Below are positions 26,828 through 37,065 of a stretch of DNA of 64,000 nt, in pieces. Position numbers and translations under genes: made by a program. Under the pieces are notes generated by a model. That model made no database searches, was not told where the DNA came from, and worked only from the letters and a program-made list of their open reading frames with translations. Origin of the DNA: Pseudoruegeria sp. HB172150 (GTDB taxonomy: Bacteria; Pseudomonadota; Alphaproteobacteria; Rhodobacterales; Rhodobacteraceae); contig NZ_JAATNG010000001.1 in the NCBI RefSeq assembly GCF_013184805.1, forward strand, positions 806,001 through 870,000, written 5' to 3'. Position 1 is the stretch's first letter, and each line of letters starts with the position of its first letter.

Positions 26828-26840
26828 AGACATGGTCCTT

Positions 26841-27563
26841 TCAGGTCTGCTCCATCGCTGCGCCACCGAGGAAGGCGCGCACAACGGCGGGGTCGGTGCG
26901 AAGAGTTCCGGCAGGGCCGGATCCGGTAATCCGCCCGGCCTGTATCAGATAGGCGCGGTCGGCGATTGCCAGGGTCGCGCGGGCGTTCTGCTCGACGATT
27001 ACTACGGTCAGGCCGGTGGTGCGGATCCGTGCGAGTGCGGCAAAAACCTCCTGCACCACAATTGGTGCCAACCCGAGCGAAGGCTCGTCGAGAAGGAGAA
27101 GTTCCGGTGCAGACATCAGCGCCCGTCCGATTGCGACCATCTGCTGCTCGCCCCCGGACATGGTACCGGCGATCTGATTGCGACGTTCGGCGAGCTTTGG
27201 GAACAGCGCTAAGACTTCGTCCCGGTTTGACACTACACCAGCCCGGGCGCGCGCGGGAAAGGCGCCGAGGGCCAGGTTGTCAGAAACGCTCAGACCGGGA
27301 AATATTCCACGCCCTTCCGGCACCAATGCGATGCCACGCTCCACCAACTCATGCTGGGGAAGGCTTAGAAGGTCCAGCTCGCTATATCGGATGCTGCCAC
27401 CCTCCGGTCGCACCCGGCCGCCTATGGAACCCAGCAAAGACGACTTGCCAGCGCCGTTGGCGCCCAGGATCGCAACCATCTCTCCGGCGCCGACAGTGAT
27501 TGAGACCTCATCTAGCGCCACGTGTTTGCCATATCTGACGGTGAGGTTTCCGACCTCAAGCAT
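26841..27563 (-). CDS. livF: Branched-chain-type ABC ATPase (LivF)
   Basis: The 240-residue ATPase has Walker A GANGAGKSS, signature MSGGEQQM and Walker B LLLLDEPSLGL. The tail YLIQAGRITGSGPAGTLRTDPAVVRAFLGG is typical of LivF. It overlaps livG by 8 bp and is one of two ATPases of the HAAT-type importer. Cargo may be an aromatic or organic acid rather than leucine, given the aldehyde dehydrogenase in the operon. Confidence 0.92.
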   Translation of the reverse strand: MLEVGNLTVRYGKHVALDEVSITVGAGEMVAILGANGAGKSSLLGSIGGRVRPEGGSIRYSELDLLSLPQHELVERGIALVPEGRGIFPGLSVSDNLALGAFPARARAGVVSNRDEVLALFPKLAERRNQIAGTMSGGEQQMVAIGRALMSAPELLLLDEPSLGLAPIVVQEVFAALARIRTTGLTVVIVEQNARATLAIADRAYLIQAGRITGSGPAGTLRTDPAVVRAFLGGAAMEQT

Positions 27564-28284
27564 CGTGGCCCTCCCCGAGATAGGCCGCGATCACGTGCGG
27601 ATCCGTCAGCGCCGTTTCGGTTGTCTCGTCGGCGATTAGGCGGCCCGAATTCATGACTACGACCCGCGGGCAAAGCGCACGCACCGCTTCCATGATGTGT
27701 TCGACCATCAGAATAGTGATCCCGCTGTCGGTCAGTGACCGGATCAGAGCAATGCCTTCCGCAAGTTCCGTGGGATTCAGCCCGGCAAGCCATTCATCGA
27801 GCAGCAGAAGCGTTGGCTCTGCCGCAAGCGCGCGGGCAAGCTCCAGCCGTTTCTGGTCGATATAGGTAAGCTGTCCGGCATTGGCTGCCGCTCTGTCCGC
27901 CAGGCCGACGCGCAGCAGTGCGTCACGTGCTACGGAGCGCGCCGTCTCGCCCCAATGGGCTTTGGCGCCAAAAACGGCCGGTATCATCACGTTCTCTGTC
28001 AGGCTCAGCGAAGGCAGGATGCGAACGAGTTGAAAGGTACGGGCCACGCCCGTGCGGGCGATCTGGTCGGCACGTTTGCCGGTTAGCGGATCGCCTGCCA
28101 GAGTAATCCTGCCGGAAGTTGCCGGAAGGTCGCCGGAGATTAGGTTGATCAGTGTCGTCTTGCCCGACCCGTTGGGTCCCAGCATGCCAATGATTTCACC
28201 CTTTGCGACATTAAAAGACACGTTGTCAACGGCGGTAAGTCCGCCGAACTTCTTGGTCGCGCTGCTGATGGACAGGAGCGTCAT
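27556..28284 (-). CDS. livG: Branched-chain-type ABC ATPase (LivG)
   Basis: The 242-residue product has Walker A GPNGSGKTT and Walker B LLLLDEWLAGLNP. The LivG-type features GVARTFQLVRILPSLSLTENVMI and the tail DPHVIAAYLGEG are present. The signature region reads LTYIDQKRLELARALA, the LivG-style variant of LSGGQ. The start overlaps the livM stop (ATGA), so translation is coupled. In the ALDH substitution DEWLAG, a Trp replaces the usual Pro after the Walker B glutamate, a tolerated difference. Confidence 0.9.
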   Translation of the reverse strand: MTLLSISSATKKFGGLTAVDNVSFNVAKGEIIGMLGPNGSGKTTLINLISGDLPATSGRITLAGDPLTGKRADQIARTGVARTFQLVRILPSLSLTENVMIPAVFGAKAHWGETARSVARDALLRVGLADRAAANAGQLTYIDQKRLELARALAAEPTLLLLDEWLAGLNPTELAEGIALIRSLTDSGITILMVEHIMEAVRALCPRVVVMNSGRLIADETTETALTDPHVIAAYLGEGHDA

Positions 28285-29192
28285 GCAGTCCGCTCCTTCC
28301 GACTTGCCCTAAGGCGTTCGATCCCGGCCAGCACGCCATCGGGCAGCGCGAAGACCACCGCAATAAAGAGCAGCCCGAGGAAGATCGGATAGGTGTCCGG
28401 GAAATTCGACGACAGCCATTCGAAGATCAGGAATAACGGTACTGCACCGAGGGCTGGGCCCCAAAGCCGGTTCGCCCCGCCGAGTAGGGCCATGATCACC
28501 GTCAGGAAGCTGACTGTTGGATTGAAGACGATGGCCGGTTCCACATAGACCGAGCGTGGGCTGGCGACGGCGCCGACAAGTGTTAGGATCGTGGCCGAAA
28601 GAACGAAAGCGATCAGCTTGGACCGGGCGAGATTAATGCCGGAATGCGCTGCGACAACCTCATCGTCACCGATTACGCGCAGCGCTAGGCCAAGGCGGGA
28701 ACGATGGACATACGCCGTCAGGGCGATGGTCGCGGCGCCCAGTGCAAGCATTTGCCAATAAATGTCGCGGGCGGTGACATCAAGGAAGATGTAGCGTCCC
28801 AGCGTGCCAGTTATGTTGACTTCGTACCAGGTAATGAGTTGGCGGACGAGTTCGGCAAGGCCGAAGGTAAATATTACAAAGTAGACACCTGCCAGACGGA
28901 GCGTCGACAGGCCGACCACCAGCGCCATCGTGGCGCCGATCACGGCGGCAGCGACCAGCACAAGTGGGTAGGGCAGGGTTTCGTTCAGAACGGCAACGGT
29001 GTAAGCGCCGGTGCCGTAAAAGGCGACGGTTGCCAGCGAAACATAGTGCGTATGGCCTGAAAACAAGGCCCAGCCGTTGGCGAGTGTCACATAGGTTACC
29101 GCGCCGATCAGCAGGCCGAGACCGTAATCCGACACAAGGTTAGGGGCATATGCTAGCGCGGCAAGCGCTACGAGGGGGAGCAGGAGTTTCAT
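28281..29192 (-). CDS. livM: Branched-chain-type ABC permease (LivM)
   Basis: The frame runs upstream, but ATG at 29192 (MKLLLPLVAL) is chosen: it sits 1 bp after the livH stop and excludes a 56-residue tail of unlikely composition. The 303-residue product is hydrophobic with 8-10 membrane segments and contains VGLSTLRLAGVYFVIFTFGLAELVRQ and ALRVIGDDEVVAAHSGINLARSKLIAFVLSA, the conserved LivM loop. It forms the membrane channel with LivH. Confidence 0.9.
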   Translation of the reverse strand: MKLLLPLVALAALAYAPNLVSDYGLGLLIGAVTYVTLANGWALFSGHTHYVSLATVAFYGTGAYTVAVLNETLPYPLVLVAAAVIGATMALVVGLSTLRLAGVYFVIFTFGLAELVRQLITWYEVNITGTLGRYIFLDVTARDIYWQMLALGAATIALTAYVHRSRLGLALRVIGDDEVVAAHSGINLARSKLIAFVLSATILTLVGAVASPRSVYVEPAIVFNPTVSFLTVIMALLGGANRLWGPALGAVPLFLIFEWLSSNFPDTYPIFLGLLFIAVVFALPDGVLAGIERLRASRKERTA

Positions 29193-29193
29193 C

Positions 29194-30060
29194 TCATCCC
29201 TTCCCGAACAGACCCTGTGGCCGCCACAGCAAGACACCGAGAAAGATCGCAAAGGTCGCGGCCAGTGTAAGGCCCGGGTCGATGGCAGTGGCGACGAATG
29301 TCTCGACCAGCCCCAATGCCAGACCAGCCAACAGGGCGCCGCCGACATTGCCGACGCCACCCATGATGACGATTACGAGCGCCTTCATGGTGAAGACCAC
29401 GCCGTCTGTGGCAGAGAAGGTCTGGTACATCGCGATCGATGCACCGCCGACGGCAGCCAGGGCCGTGCCGAGTGCAAACCCTTGGCGTGCGACGCGGTTC
29501 ACGTCGATCCCGACCAGAGGCGCAGAGGCAGGCGTCTGGGCAACGGCCCGTAAGTTAAGACCCCAGCGTGTGCGCGCGAGGACCAGTACCAGCACGGTTC
29601 CTACGACAACGCAGATCGCAAAGGCGATCAGCCGGTTCAGCGCAACCGAGACACCGAGGATGTTGATACCCCTATCGAGATAGGAGATCGACGTGAAGTT
29701 CGCTCCGAAGGTCACCAGAAGCACACCCTGGATCAGGAACAGCAGTCCAAAGGTCGCAAGGATCGAATCTACATCTAGCCGCCCACTCGAACCCGAGCGC
29801 GCCACCAGAGGTTGCATCATTACCGTGTAGAGCAGCCAGCCCAAGCCGTAGCCTGCCGGTGCAATCAACACCAATGCAGCGAGGGGCGGGATCCCGAGCC
29901 CCTGGAACAGGAAGACTAGGATGAAGGCTGCCAGCAGGGTGATCTCGCCATAGGCGAGGTTCATGATGCGGGCGATGCCGTATTGCAGTGTAAGACCCAG
30001 GGCGAGCAGCGCATAGGTGCCGCCAAGCACCAGGCCGAGTACAAGTGTCGTCAGAAGCAT
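29194..30060 (-). CDS. livH: Branched-chain-type ABC permease (LivH)
   Basis: The 288-residue protein begins MLLTTLVLGLVLGGTYALLALGLTLQYGIARIMNLAYGEI, the usual LivH opening, and carries GLNLRAVAQTPASAPLVGIDVNRVARQGFALGTALA, its cytoplasmic loop. It is followed after one base by livM and preceded by a hairpin-containing gap after the binding-protein gene. Confidence 0.9.
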   Translation of the reverse strand: MLLTTLVLGLVLGGTYALLALGLTLQYGIARIMNLAYGEITLLAAFILVFLFQGLGIPPLAALVLIAPAGYGLGWLLYTVMMQPLVARSGSSGRLDVDSILATFGLLFLIQGVLLVTFGANFTSISYLDRGINILGVSVALNRLIAFAICVVVGTVLVLVLARTRWGLNLRAVAQTPASAPLVGIDVNRVARQGFALGTALAAVGGASIAMYQTFSATDGVVFTMKALVIVIMGGVGNVGGALLAGLALGLVETFVATAIDPGLTLAATFAIFLGVLLWRPQGLFGKG

Positions 30061-30085
30061 GTTTGTCCGTTTGAAACTCTTGCCG

Positions 30086-30114
30086 GGTACGGGCCGGCCA
30101 TGCCGCCCCGTACC
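30086..30114 (-). terminator. Hairpin between binding-protein and permease genes
   Basis: GGTACGGG (30086-30093) and CCCGTACC (30107-30114) are perfect inverted 8-mers, and the 13 bases between them can pair further. No T-run follows. Position after the binding-protein gene suggests mRNA stabilisation or partial termination that lifts binding-protein levels over permeases. Confidence 0.45.
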
Positions 30115-30128
30115 GCATGTTCAACCTC

Positions 30129-31346
30129 TCACCATTCAGGCTTCGGAATGTCGGGATCGGCAGCACCTTCTTTGTCAGCCGGGTTAACGCCTTTGAAGGC
30201 ACCGTCCTGCCATTGGCCCACCCACCATAGATCGCGAAGCTGGTTGTCCTCGAGTTTCACCTCGCCGATGATCGTATCGAATATGCCACTGTTGAGCTCC
30301 TCGGCGAGGGCGTCGTTGTCGACGCCGACCTTTGCAATCGCCTGCTCCAGCATTTCCAACGAAGCATAGGTGATCGCAGAAGCCCAGCTATCCGGAGGGT
30401 TGCCTACCACCTCGGTGTGGCGGGCGAAGTATTCCTGAATGGCTCCTGAATCAGCATTGACCCCACCAATGGCCAGAACGCCGTCAGCTTTGCCGTCGGC
30501 GATGCCTGGAAAGATCGGGAAAGCGCCGCCCACACCGATGAAGAATACCTTGGGATTGAAACCCATCGACTGCGCTGTCTTTGTCATGCCGAAGCTGCCC
30601 GGCGGATAAGAGAAGGCGACGAAGCTGTCCGCACCCGAATTCTGCGCTTCGTTCATGATCGCCGCGAAGTCAGAGGTTCCGAGCGGATAGCTCTCGTCAT
30701 AGACCAGTTCGAACCCGGCTTCTTCGAAGGCAGGTCGAGCGCCATTGATCAGGTCGATGCCGAACCCGTCTGCCACCGAGACCACGGCGACCTCGTTGTT
30801 GATGATACCGGCGTCGTGCGCGGCGGAAAGCATCTCGACCAGGCCGGAGGCATAATCGTGGCCACCGCCCAGCATCCAGAAACTGCGCGGCCAGCGCTCC
30901 ACGAATTCCGGCGCTTTGTCAGTCACATTCGTGACCCCGAGCTGCAGATAGCCAAACCTATCCATCAGCGGTGCGATCGCGAGGTTGGAGCCAGTTCCCC
31001 AGGGTGGAAGGATGATGTCCACCTTGTCCTGCGATGCCAGGCGCTCGATGGCGCGGACCAGGTCTTCGTTAGACGATCGGTCGTCATACTCGACGACCTC
31101 GATCATGCGTTTCGTGCCGTCAGGCATTGCAAGGCCGCCGGCTTCGTTCACCGTTTTCACCCAAAGCTCGTAGTTCGGGATCGTTGTGATGCCGGCGCCG
31201 GTGGCATTTGGGCCCGTCCGGGCGACGGCGTAGCCGATGGTCACTGTGTCGTCCGCGGCCTCGGCAACGCTTGCAGAGACGGATAACGCCGCCGCGAGGC
31301 CAAGCGAGAAAGCGCGCAATGTGGCGCGCCGATTATAGTCGGTCAT
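30129..31346 (-). CDS. Branched-chain-type ABC substrate-binding protein
   Basis: ATG at 31346 follows GGGAGGA and opens a 405-residue protein with a signal peptide (NRRATLRAFSLGLAAALSVSASVAEAADD), whose twin arginine makes Tat export possible. The mature protein shows the type-I periplasmic fold of LivJ-like proteins: VTIGYAVARTGPNATGAG, VVEYDDRSSNEDLVRAIERLASQDKVD, FVAFSYPPGSFGMTKTAQ and GNPPDSWASAITYASLEML. It is the first gene of the liv-type operon, divergent from an AraC regulator. Ligand unknown; an amide or aromatic compound is as likely as an amino acid. Confidence 0.88.
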   Translation of the reverse strand: MTDYNRRATLRAFSLGLAAALSVSASVAEAADDTVTIGYAVARTGPNATGAGITTIPNYELWVKTVNEAGGLAMPDGTKRMIEVVEYDDRSSNEDLVRAIERLASQDKVDIILPPWGTGSNLAIAPLMDRFGYLQLGVTNVTDKAPEFVERWPRSFWMLGGGHDYASGLVEMLSAAHDAGIINNEVAVVSVADGFGIDLINGARPAFEEAGFELVYDESYPLGTSDFAAIMNEAQNSGADSFVAFSYPPGSFGMTKTAQSMGFNPKVFFIGVGGAFPIFPGIADGKADGVLAIGGVNADSGAIQEYFARHTEVVGNPPDSWASAITYASLEMLEQAIAKVGVDNDALAEELNSGIFDTIIGEVKLEDNQLRDLWWVGQWQDGAFKGVNPADKEGAADPDIPKPEW

Positions 31347-31461
31347 GGTGTCCTCCCTTTCGGTCCACTCGCCAAGCACTCTTGTACTGCGCCATTCGGT
31401 GCAGGACTTGCCGGACGTGGCCCGTAGATCGACCCTAATGTGAGAGCGCCGGTCCTAGAAA

Positions 31462-31491
31462 TGCACTTTTAAGATCAACATTTGCACTTTT
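31462..31491 (+). promoter_or_regulatory. Direct repeats TGCACTTTT, candidate AraC-protein operator
   Basis: TGCACTTTT occurs at 31462-31470 and 31483-31491, start to start 21 bp, i.e. two helical turns, in the region between the liv-type operon (start 31346) and the AraC gene (start 31532). Direct repeats at this spacing are the usual geometry for AraC-family dimers. Confidence 0.55.
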
Positions 31492-31531
31492 GCTTGATTC
31501 AGCGCTCGGTTCCAGTGACGTTATCCTTGGA

Positions 31532-32407
31532 ATGCCGACGTTCCTTCAGATCCAGTCGAACCGTCGAACATCGATTAGTGTTCACCGTCTGCGTAGCCCG
31601 CTGACCCGTGTCGGCTATTCGTTGCGACAGGGGTTTGCGCAGCTCTTGCTCGTCTCTGCTGGTCGCGTGTGGTTGCGCGCGGGCCCCGAGGATACCCGAG
31701 AACCCATCGATGCTCCGCGACTGGTATGGCTTGCTGATGGGGCGGGGGAGGAGTTACTGGCCGAAGGCGGCACGCGCGCCACGATCGTTTCGATTGCCGG
31801 ACTGGCACTGACCGGAGCGCTACCTGCAACTCCGCTCGGTGAACAAATGCAACGTACGCTCGGGCAGGATCTGTCCTTCCCTCTGGAAAAGGACGGTCGT
31901 ATCGGCGGCCTCGTGGAAGGATTGGACAACGAGCGAACGACAGCCGAGCCGGGTGCAGATATTGCGGCTGGATTATATCTTTCTCTCCTGCTGGTTCAGA
32001 TCTGGAGGCTGGCGCGCGCGGATCTTGTGGCCCATGGCCGCGCGCCACAAGGCTTGGCCGAACGCTTTGTACTGCTCGCGGGACAGCGCGTGCGCGAACA
32101 TCTGAAGGTGACAGACTACGCCCACGCGTTGGGGATCAGCCGCGATAGGCTCGGTTCCGCAGTTAGGAAGGCGACCGGCTTGTCGCCACAGGCATACCTA
32201 CACCAATTGCTGATCAGAGAGGCGTCCGATCTGCTTGCCAGTACCGGTATGCCGGTAGGGCAAGTCGCGTATCGGCTGGGGTTTCCGGATCCGGCTTATT
32301 TCACCCGTTTCTTTACCCGGCATCGGGGGGAGAGCCCCGCACAGTTCCGCCGCGCGGCCAAGGCCCGCCGTGCCGCCGGCGATGTGTCCTACGCCGCTTG
32401 GCCATGA
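31532..32407 (+). CDS. AraC-family regulator of the liv/aldehyde dehydrogenase operon
   Basis: ATG at 31532 is preferred to the upstream TTG at 31490, because the latter lies inside the putative operator. The 291-residue product has an N-terminal cupin-like sensing half resembling AraC_binding_2/FeaR-type proteins and a C-terminal AraC domain with DYAHALGISRDRLGSAVRKATGLSPQAYLHQ and VAYRLGFPDPAYFTRFFTRHRGESPAQFRR. It is divergent from the liv-type operon and probably activates it. The ribosome site is weak. Confidence 0.85.
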   Translation: MPTFLQIQSNRRTSISVHRLRSPLTRVGYSLRQGFAQLLLVSAGRVWLRAGPEDTREPIDAPRLVWLADGAGEELLAEGGTRATIVSIAGLALTGALPATPLGEQMQRTLGQDLSFPLEKDGRIGGLVEGLDNERTTAEPGADIAAGLYLSLLLVQIWRLARADLVAHGRAPQGLAERFVLLAGQRVREHLKVTDYAHALGISRDRLGSAVRKATGLSPQAYLHQLLIREASDLLASTGMPVGQVAYRLGFPDPAYFTRFFTRHRGESPAQFRRAAKARRAAGDVSYAAWP

Positions 32408-32478
32408 GCATCGAAACTGAAGGCTGATCTGGAAACTGCCGCAACAAATGGAACAATCGGCGGCGGCGTTGCGGGGTA

Positions 32479-32518
32479 AGCCTCCCCACGCTTAACTGCG
32501 CGGAGAGGCTCGCTTTTC
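32479..32518. terminator. Terminator hairpin between convergent araC and katG
   Basis: AGCCTCCCCACG (32479-32490) and CGCGGAGAGGCT region (32499-32510) fold into a 12-position stem with an 8-base loop; read on the minus strand the two imperfect positions become G-U pairs. On the plus strand CGCTTTT follows. It can serve both convergent genes. Confidence 0.5.
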
Positions 32519-34720
<2,202 letters not shown>

Positions 34721-34828
34721 CTACGTTTCGAACCGTTTCCAACTGGGGTACGAGAAGAACGAGAAACAGGCCGTCCGGCGGCCCATCCATCAAAGCTCCT
34801 CCCGATTCACCATTTCTTGGTAGCATCA

Positions 34829-34849
34829 AATTGGAATTATTATAATTGG
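34829..34849. promoter_or_regulatory. katG-oxyR divergent promoter, candidate OxyR site
   Basis: In a markedly AT-rich stretch, AATTAT and ATAATT form an inverted repeat around a central T (34835-34847), and AATTGG occurs directly repeated at 34829-34834 and 34844-34849. A LysR-type tetramer site is expected here. The match to the enteric OxyR consensus is not evident, so this is a positional inference. Confidence 0.35.
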
Positions 34850-34880
34850 TATTTTATAATGATTGTGATAATAAAATCTT

Positions 34881-35810
34881 ATGATTAATGTCACCATGAA
34901 GCAGCTGCGCTATTTCGATGCGCTTGCCCGGCACAGGCACTTCGGCAGAGCGGCTCAGGCCTGTGCGATTTCGCAACCCGCGCTATCGGTTCAGATGAAG
35001 GAACTGGAGGCGTTGTTTGGCGCCCCGCTGATCGAACGAACCGCACGGGAAATACGTCTGAGTGGCCTCGGCGAAGAGTTGTTGGTCCGCGCACGCGATA
35101 TACTGCGGGCGGTGGAAGAACTTGAAGACCTTACGCGAACCTCCCGCGGACCGCTGGCCGGGCGCTTGAGACTGGGGATAATTCCGACCGTTGCGCCATA
35201 TCTGCTTCCTGAATTGATAAAGCACTTGGCCGCGAATTATCCGGATCTCGACGTCCGGCCCCGGGAAACGGTCACACAGGCCCTCGTACGGGACCTTGAG
35301 GACGGGCGGCTCGACGTGGCGGTAGTTGCGCTTCCGATGTCGGAACCGGCCCTGCACGAAGAACCGCTTTTCGAAGAGGAATTCGTGCTGGTTCGGCCAT
35401 TGGAAGATGCCGACAAACCGGTGCCCAAGCCTGAGGTCCTGCGCGAGATGCGCCTACTTCTGTTGGAGGAGGGGCATTGCTTTCGCGATCAGGCGATTTC
35501 CTTCTGCAATCTCTCCGCCAGCCCGCCTCGCGACCTGATGGAGGGCAGTTCCCTGTCTACGTTGGTGCAGATGGTGGGAGCGGGTATAGGTGTGACTCTC
35601 ATCCCAGAAATTGCAGTTCCTATCGAGTCAGGTTCGGCACCTGTATCCATCGCGCGTCTACCCCAACCCCGCCCACAACGGCGGATCGGGATGGTTTGGC
35701 GGAAATCGAGCCCGCTGGCTGACAAATTCGGACAGATAGCCGAGGTTCTGCAGCAATTCAGTCGAAACCGCGAAGGTCTGCACTACGTTAAAAACCACGC
35801 AGATACATAA
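34881..35810 (+). CDS. oxyR: Hydrogen-peroxide sensor OxyR (LysR family)
   Basis: The 309-residue protein has a LysR winged helix at the N-terminus (KQLRYFDALARHRHFGRAAQACAISQPALS) and an effector domain with two cysteines, C200 and C209, in EEGHCFRDQAISFCN. This matches the redox pair C199/C208 of OxyR, which forms a disulfide on peroxide. Together with divergent katG this makes the assignment firm. It should activate katG and repress or tune itself. Confidence 0.93.
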   Translation: MINVTMKQLRYFDALARHRHFGRAAQACAISQPALSVQMKELEALFGAPLIERTAREIRLSGLGEELLVRARDILRAVEELEDLTRTSRGPLAGRLRLGIIPTVAPYLLPELIKHLAANYPDLDVRPRETVTQALVRDLEDGRLDVAVVALPMSEPALHEEPLFEEEFVLVRPLEDADKPVPKPEVLREMRLLLLEEGHCFRDQAISFCNLSASPPRDLMEGSSLSTLVQMVGAGIGVTLIPEIAVPIESGSAPVSIARLPQPRPQRRIGMVWRKSSPLADKFGQIAEVLQQFSRNREGLHYVKNHADT

Positions 35811-35913
35811 CAGATCATAGCCAACTTCCGTCTTTCTCACACCTGGGTTCGCTTACTGCTTTCCGATTTGCGGCAGTGCGGCGAAGGTGGGCGGGACAGT
35901 CCAGGAGGGTTCT

Positions 35914-36798
35914 ATGCAAACTGCTCGATTGGCTATGGCTTTGGCGTTGTTGCCATCCGCAGTATCAGCTGAGGGGATCACCGCCGTGATGTCGGCATTT
36001 CCGCCGGAATGGGCCGAACTGCGTGAGGATGTTCAAGGAGCCGAGTCGACCCAAATAAACGGAAACGAATTTGTCACGGGAACTTTGGAGGGCCAGGATG
36101 TGGTCCTGTTCCTGTCGGGCGTTTCGATGGTGAATGCGGCGATGACAACGCAGCTTGCTCTCGACAATTTCGAGATCGACCGCATCGTGTTTTCAGGAAT
36201 TGCCGGTGGCGTGGATCCGGCCCTGAACATCGGTGATGTTGTCGTGCCGGACCAATGGGGTCAGTACCTCGAGGGCGTCTTTGGCCGAGAGGCAGAGGGG
36301 CAATTTGCAATTCCGCCTTTCCTGACCTCGGATTTCCCCAACTTCGGAATGATGTTCACCAGCCCGGTCACGGTCACGAGCGGTCGGCCCGAAACAAGCG
36401 AAACGCGTTTCTGGTTCACCGTCGATTCGGAGATGCTCGCCCTCGCGGAGGAGGCGGCGACAACTGTCGAACTCGCAGAATGTAATCCCGGCAATGAGTG
36501 CCTTTCGAAGACCCCGCAGATTGTCGTCGGCGGGAACGGTGTGTCCGGCAGCCGGTTCGTCGACAATGCCGAGTTCCGCGAATTTGCTTTCGGAACTTTC
36601 CAGGCGCGTGTGCTCGACATGGAAAGTGCAGCGGTCGCGCACGTTGCCTTTGCCAATCAAGTTCCCTTCATTGCGTTCCGCTCGCTTTCCGACCTGGCGG
36701 GAGGCGGCGAGGGCGCCAACGAAATGGCGACGTTCATGAGCCTTGCGTCTCAAAACTCTGCTGAGGTGGTGAAGGCTTTTCTCAAGGCCCTCCCGTGA
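35914..36798 (+). CDS. Exported 5'-methylthioadenosine/SAH nucleosidase-like protein
   Basis: CAGGAGGG precedes ATG at 35914. The product (294 residues) begins with a signal peptide, MQTARLAMALALLPSAVSAEG, which MTA/SAH nucleosidases (about 230 residues, cytoplasmic) normally lack. The PNP/UDP phosphorylase fold is clear: LSGVSMVNAAMTTQLALDNF, VFSGIAGGVDPALNIGDVVV, and DMESAAVAHVAFANQVPF followed by RSLSD with the catalytic aspartate. An insertion contains two cysteines (ECNPGNEC), compatible with a periplasmic disulfide. The likely reaction is MTA to adenine and 5-methylthioribose outside the cytoplasm. The ABC importer downstream and the MtnK gene support MTR as product; a SAH substrate is the alternative. 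Confidence 0.8.
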   Translation: MQTARLAMALALLPSAVSAEGITAVMSAFPPEWAELREDVQGAESTQINGNEFVTGTLEGQDVVLFLSGVSMVNAAMTTQLALDNFEIDRIVFSGIAGGVDPALNIGDVVVPDQWGQYLEGVFGREAEGQFAIPPFLTSDFPNFGMMFTSPVTVTSGRPETSETRFWFTVDSEMLALAEEAATTVELAECNPGNECLSKTPQIVVGGNGVSGSRFVDNAEFREFAFGTFQARVLDMESAAVAHVAFANQVPFIAFRSLSDLAGGGEGANEMATFMSLASQNSAEVVKAFLKALP

Positions 36799-36859
36799 CA
36801 AATCCTATCGCGGCGACTCTCGGTGGGTACGATTACGTATGACCGTATTCTGGTTACAA

Positions 36860-36872
36860 GCCGGTCCGGCTA
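36860..36872 (+). terminator. Short inverted repeat after the nucleosidase gene
   Basis: AGCCGG-T-CCGGCT (36860-36872) is a compact inverted repeat 60 bp after the nucleosidase stop, within the 267-bp gap before the binding-protein gene. No T-run follows, and the loop would be very tight, so it may instead be a protein-binding site. Confidence 0.25.
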
Positions 36873-37065
36873 GACTGGATACCTGTTTCTAAGACGGGCC
36901 GGCCCAGCCTGAGCCATTCGGTTCGCGCAAAATCCAACTGTCGCAAAAAGTTGACAAGACAAATAGTCGCAGGCCTACTCGGTACAACCGGTGGATTCTG
37001 CGGATCGCTGCCGGACAACCAAGAATACTCGCATCCGCATCGCCGACTGGATCTGGGAGGAGCAA

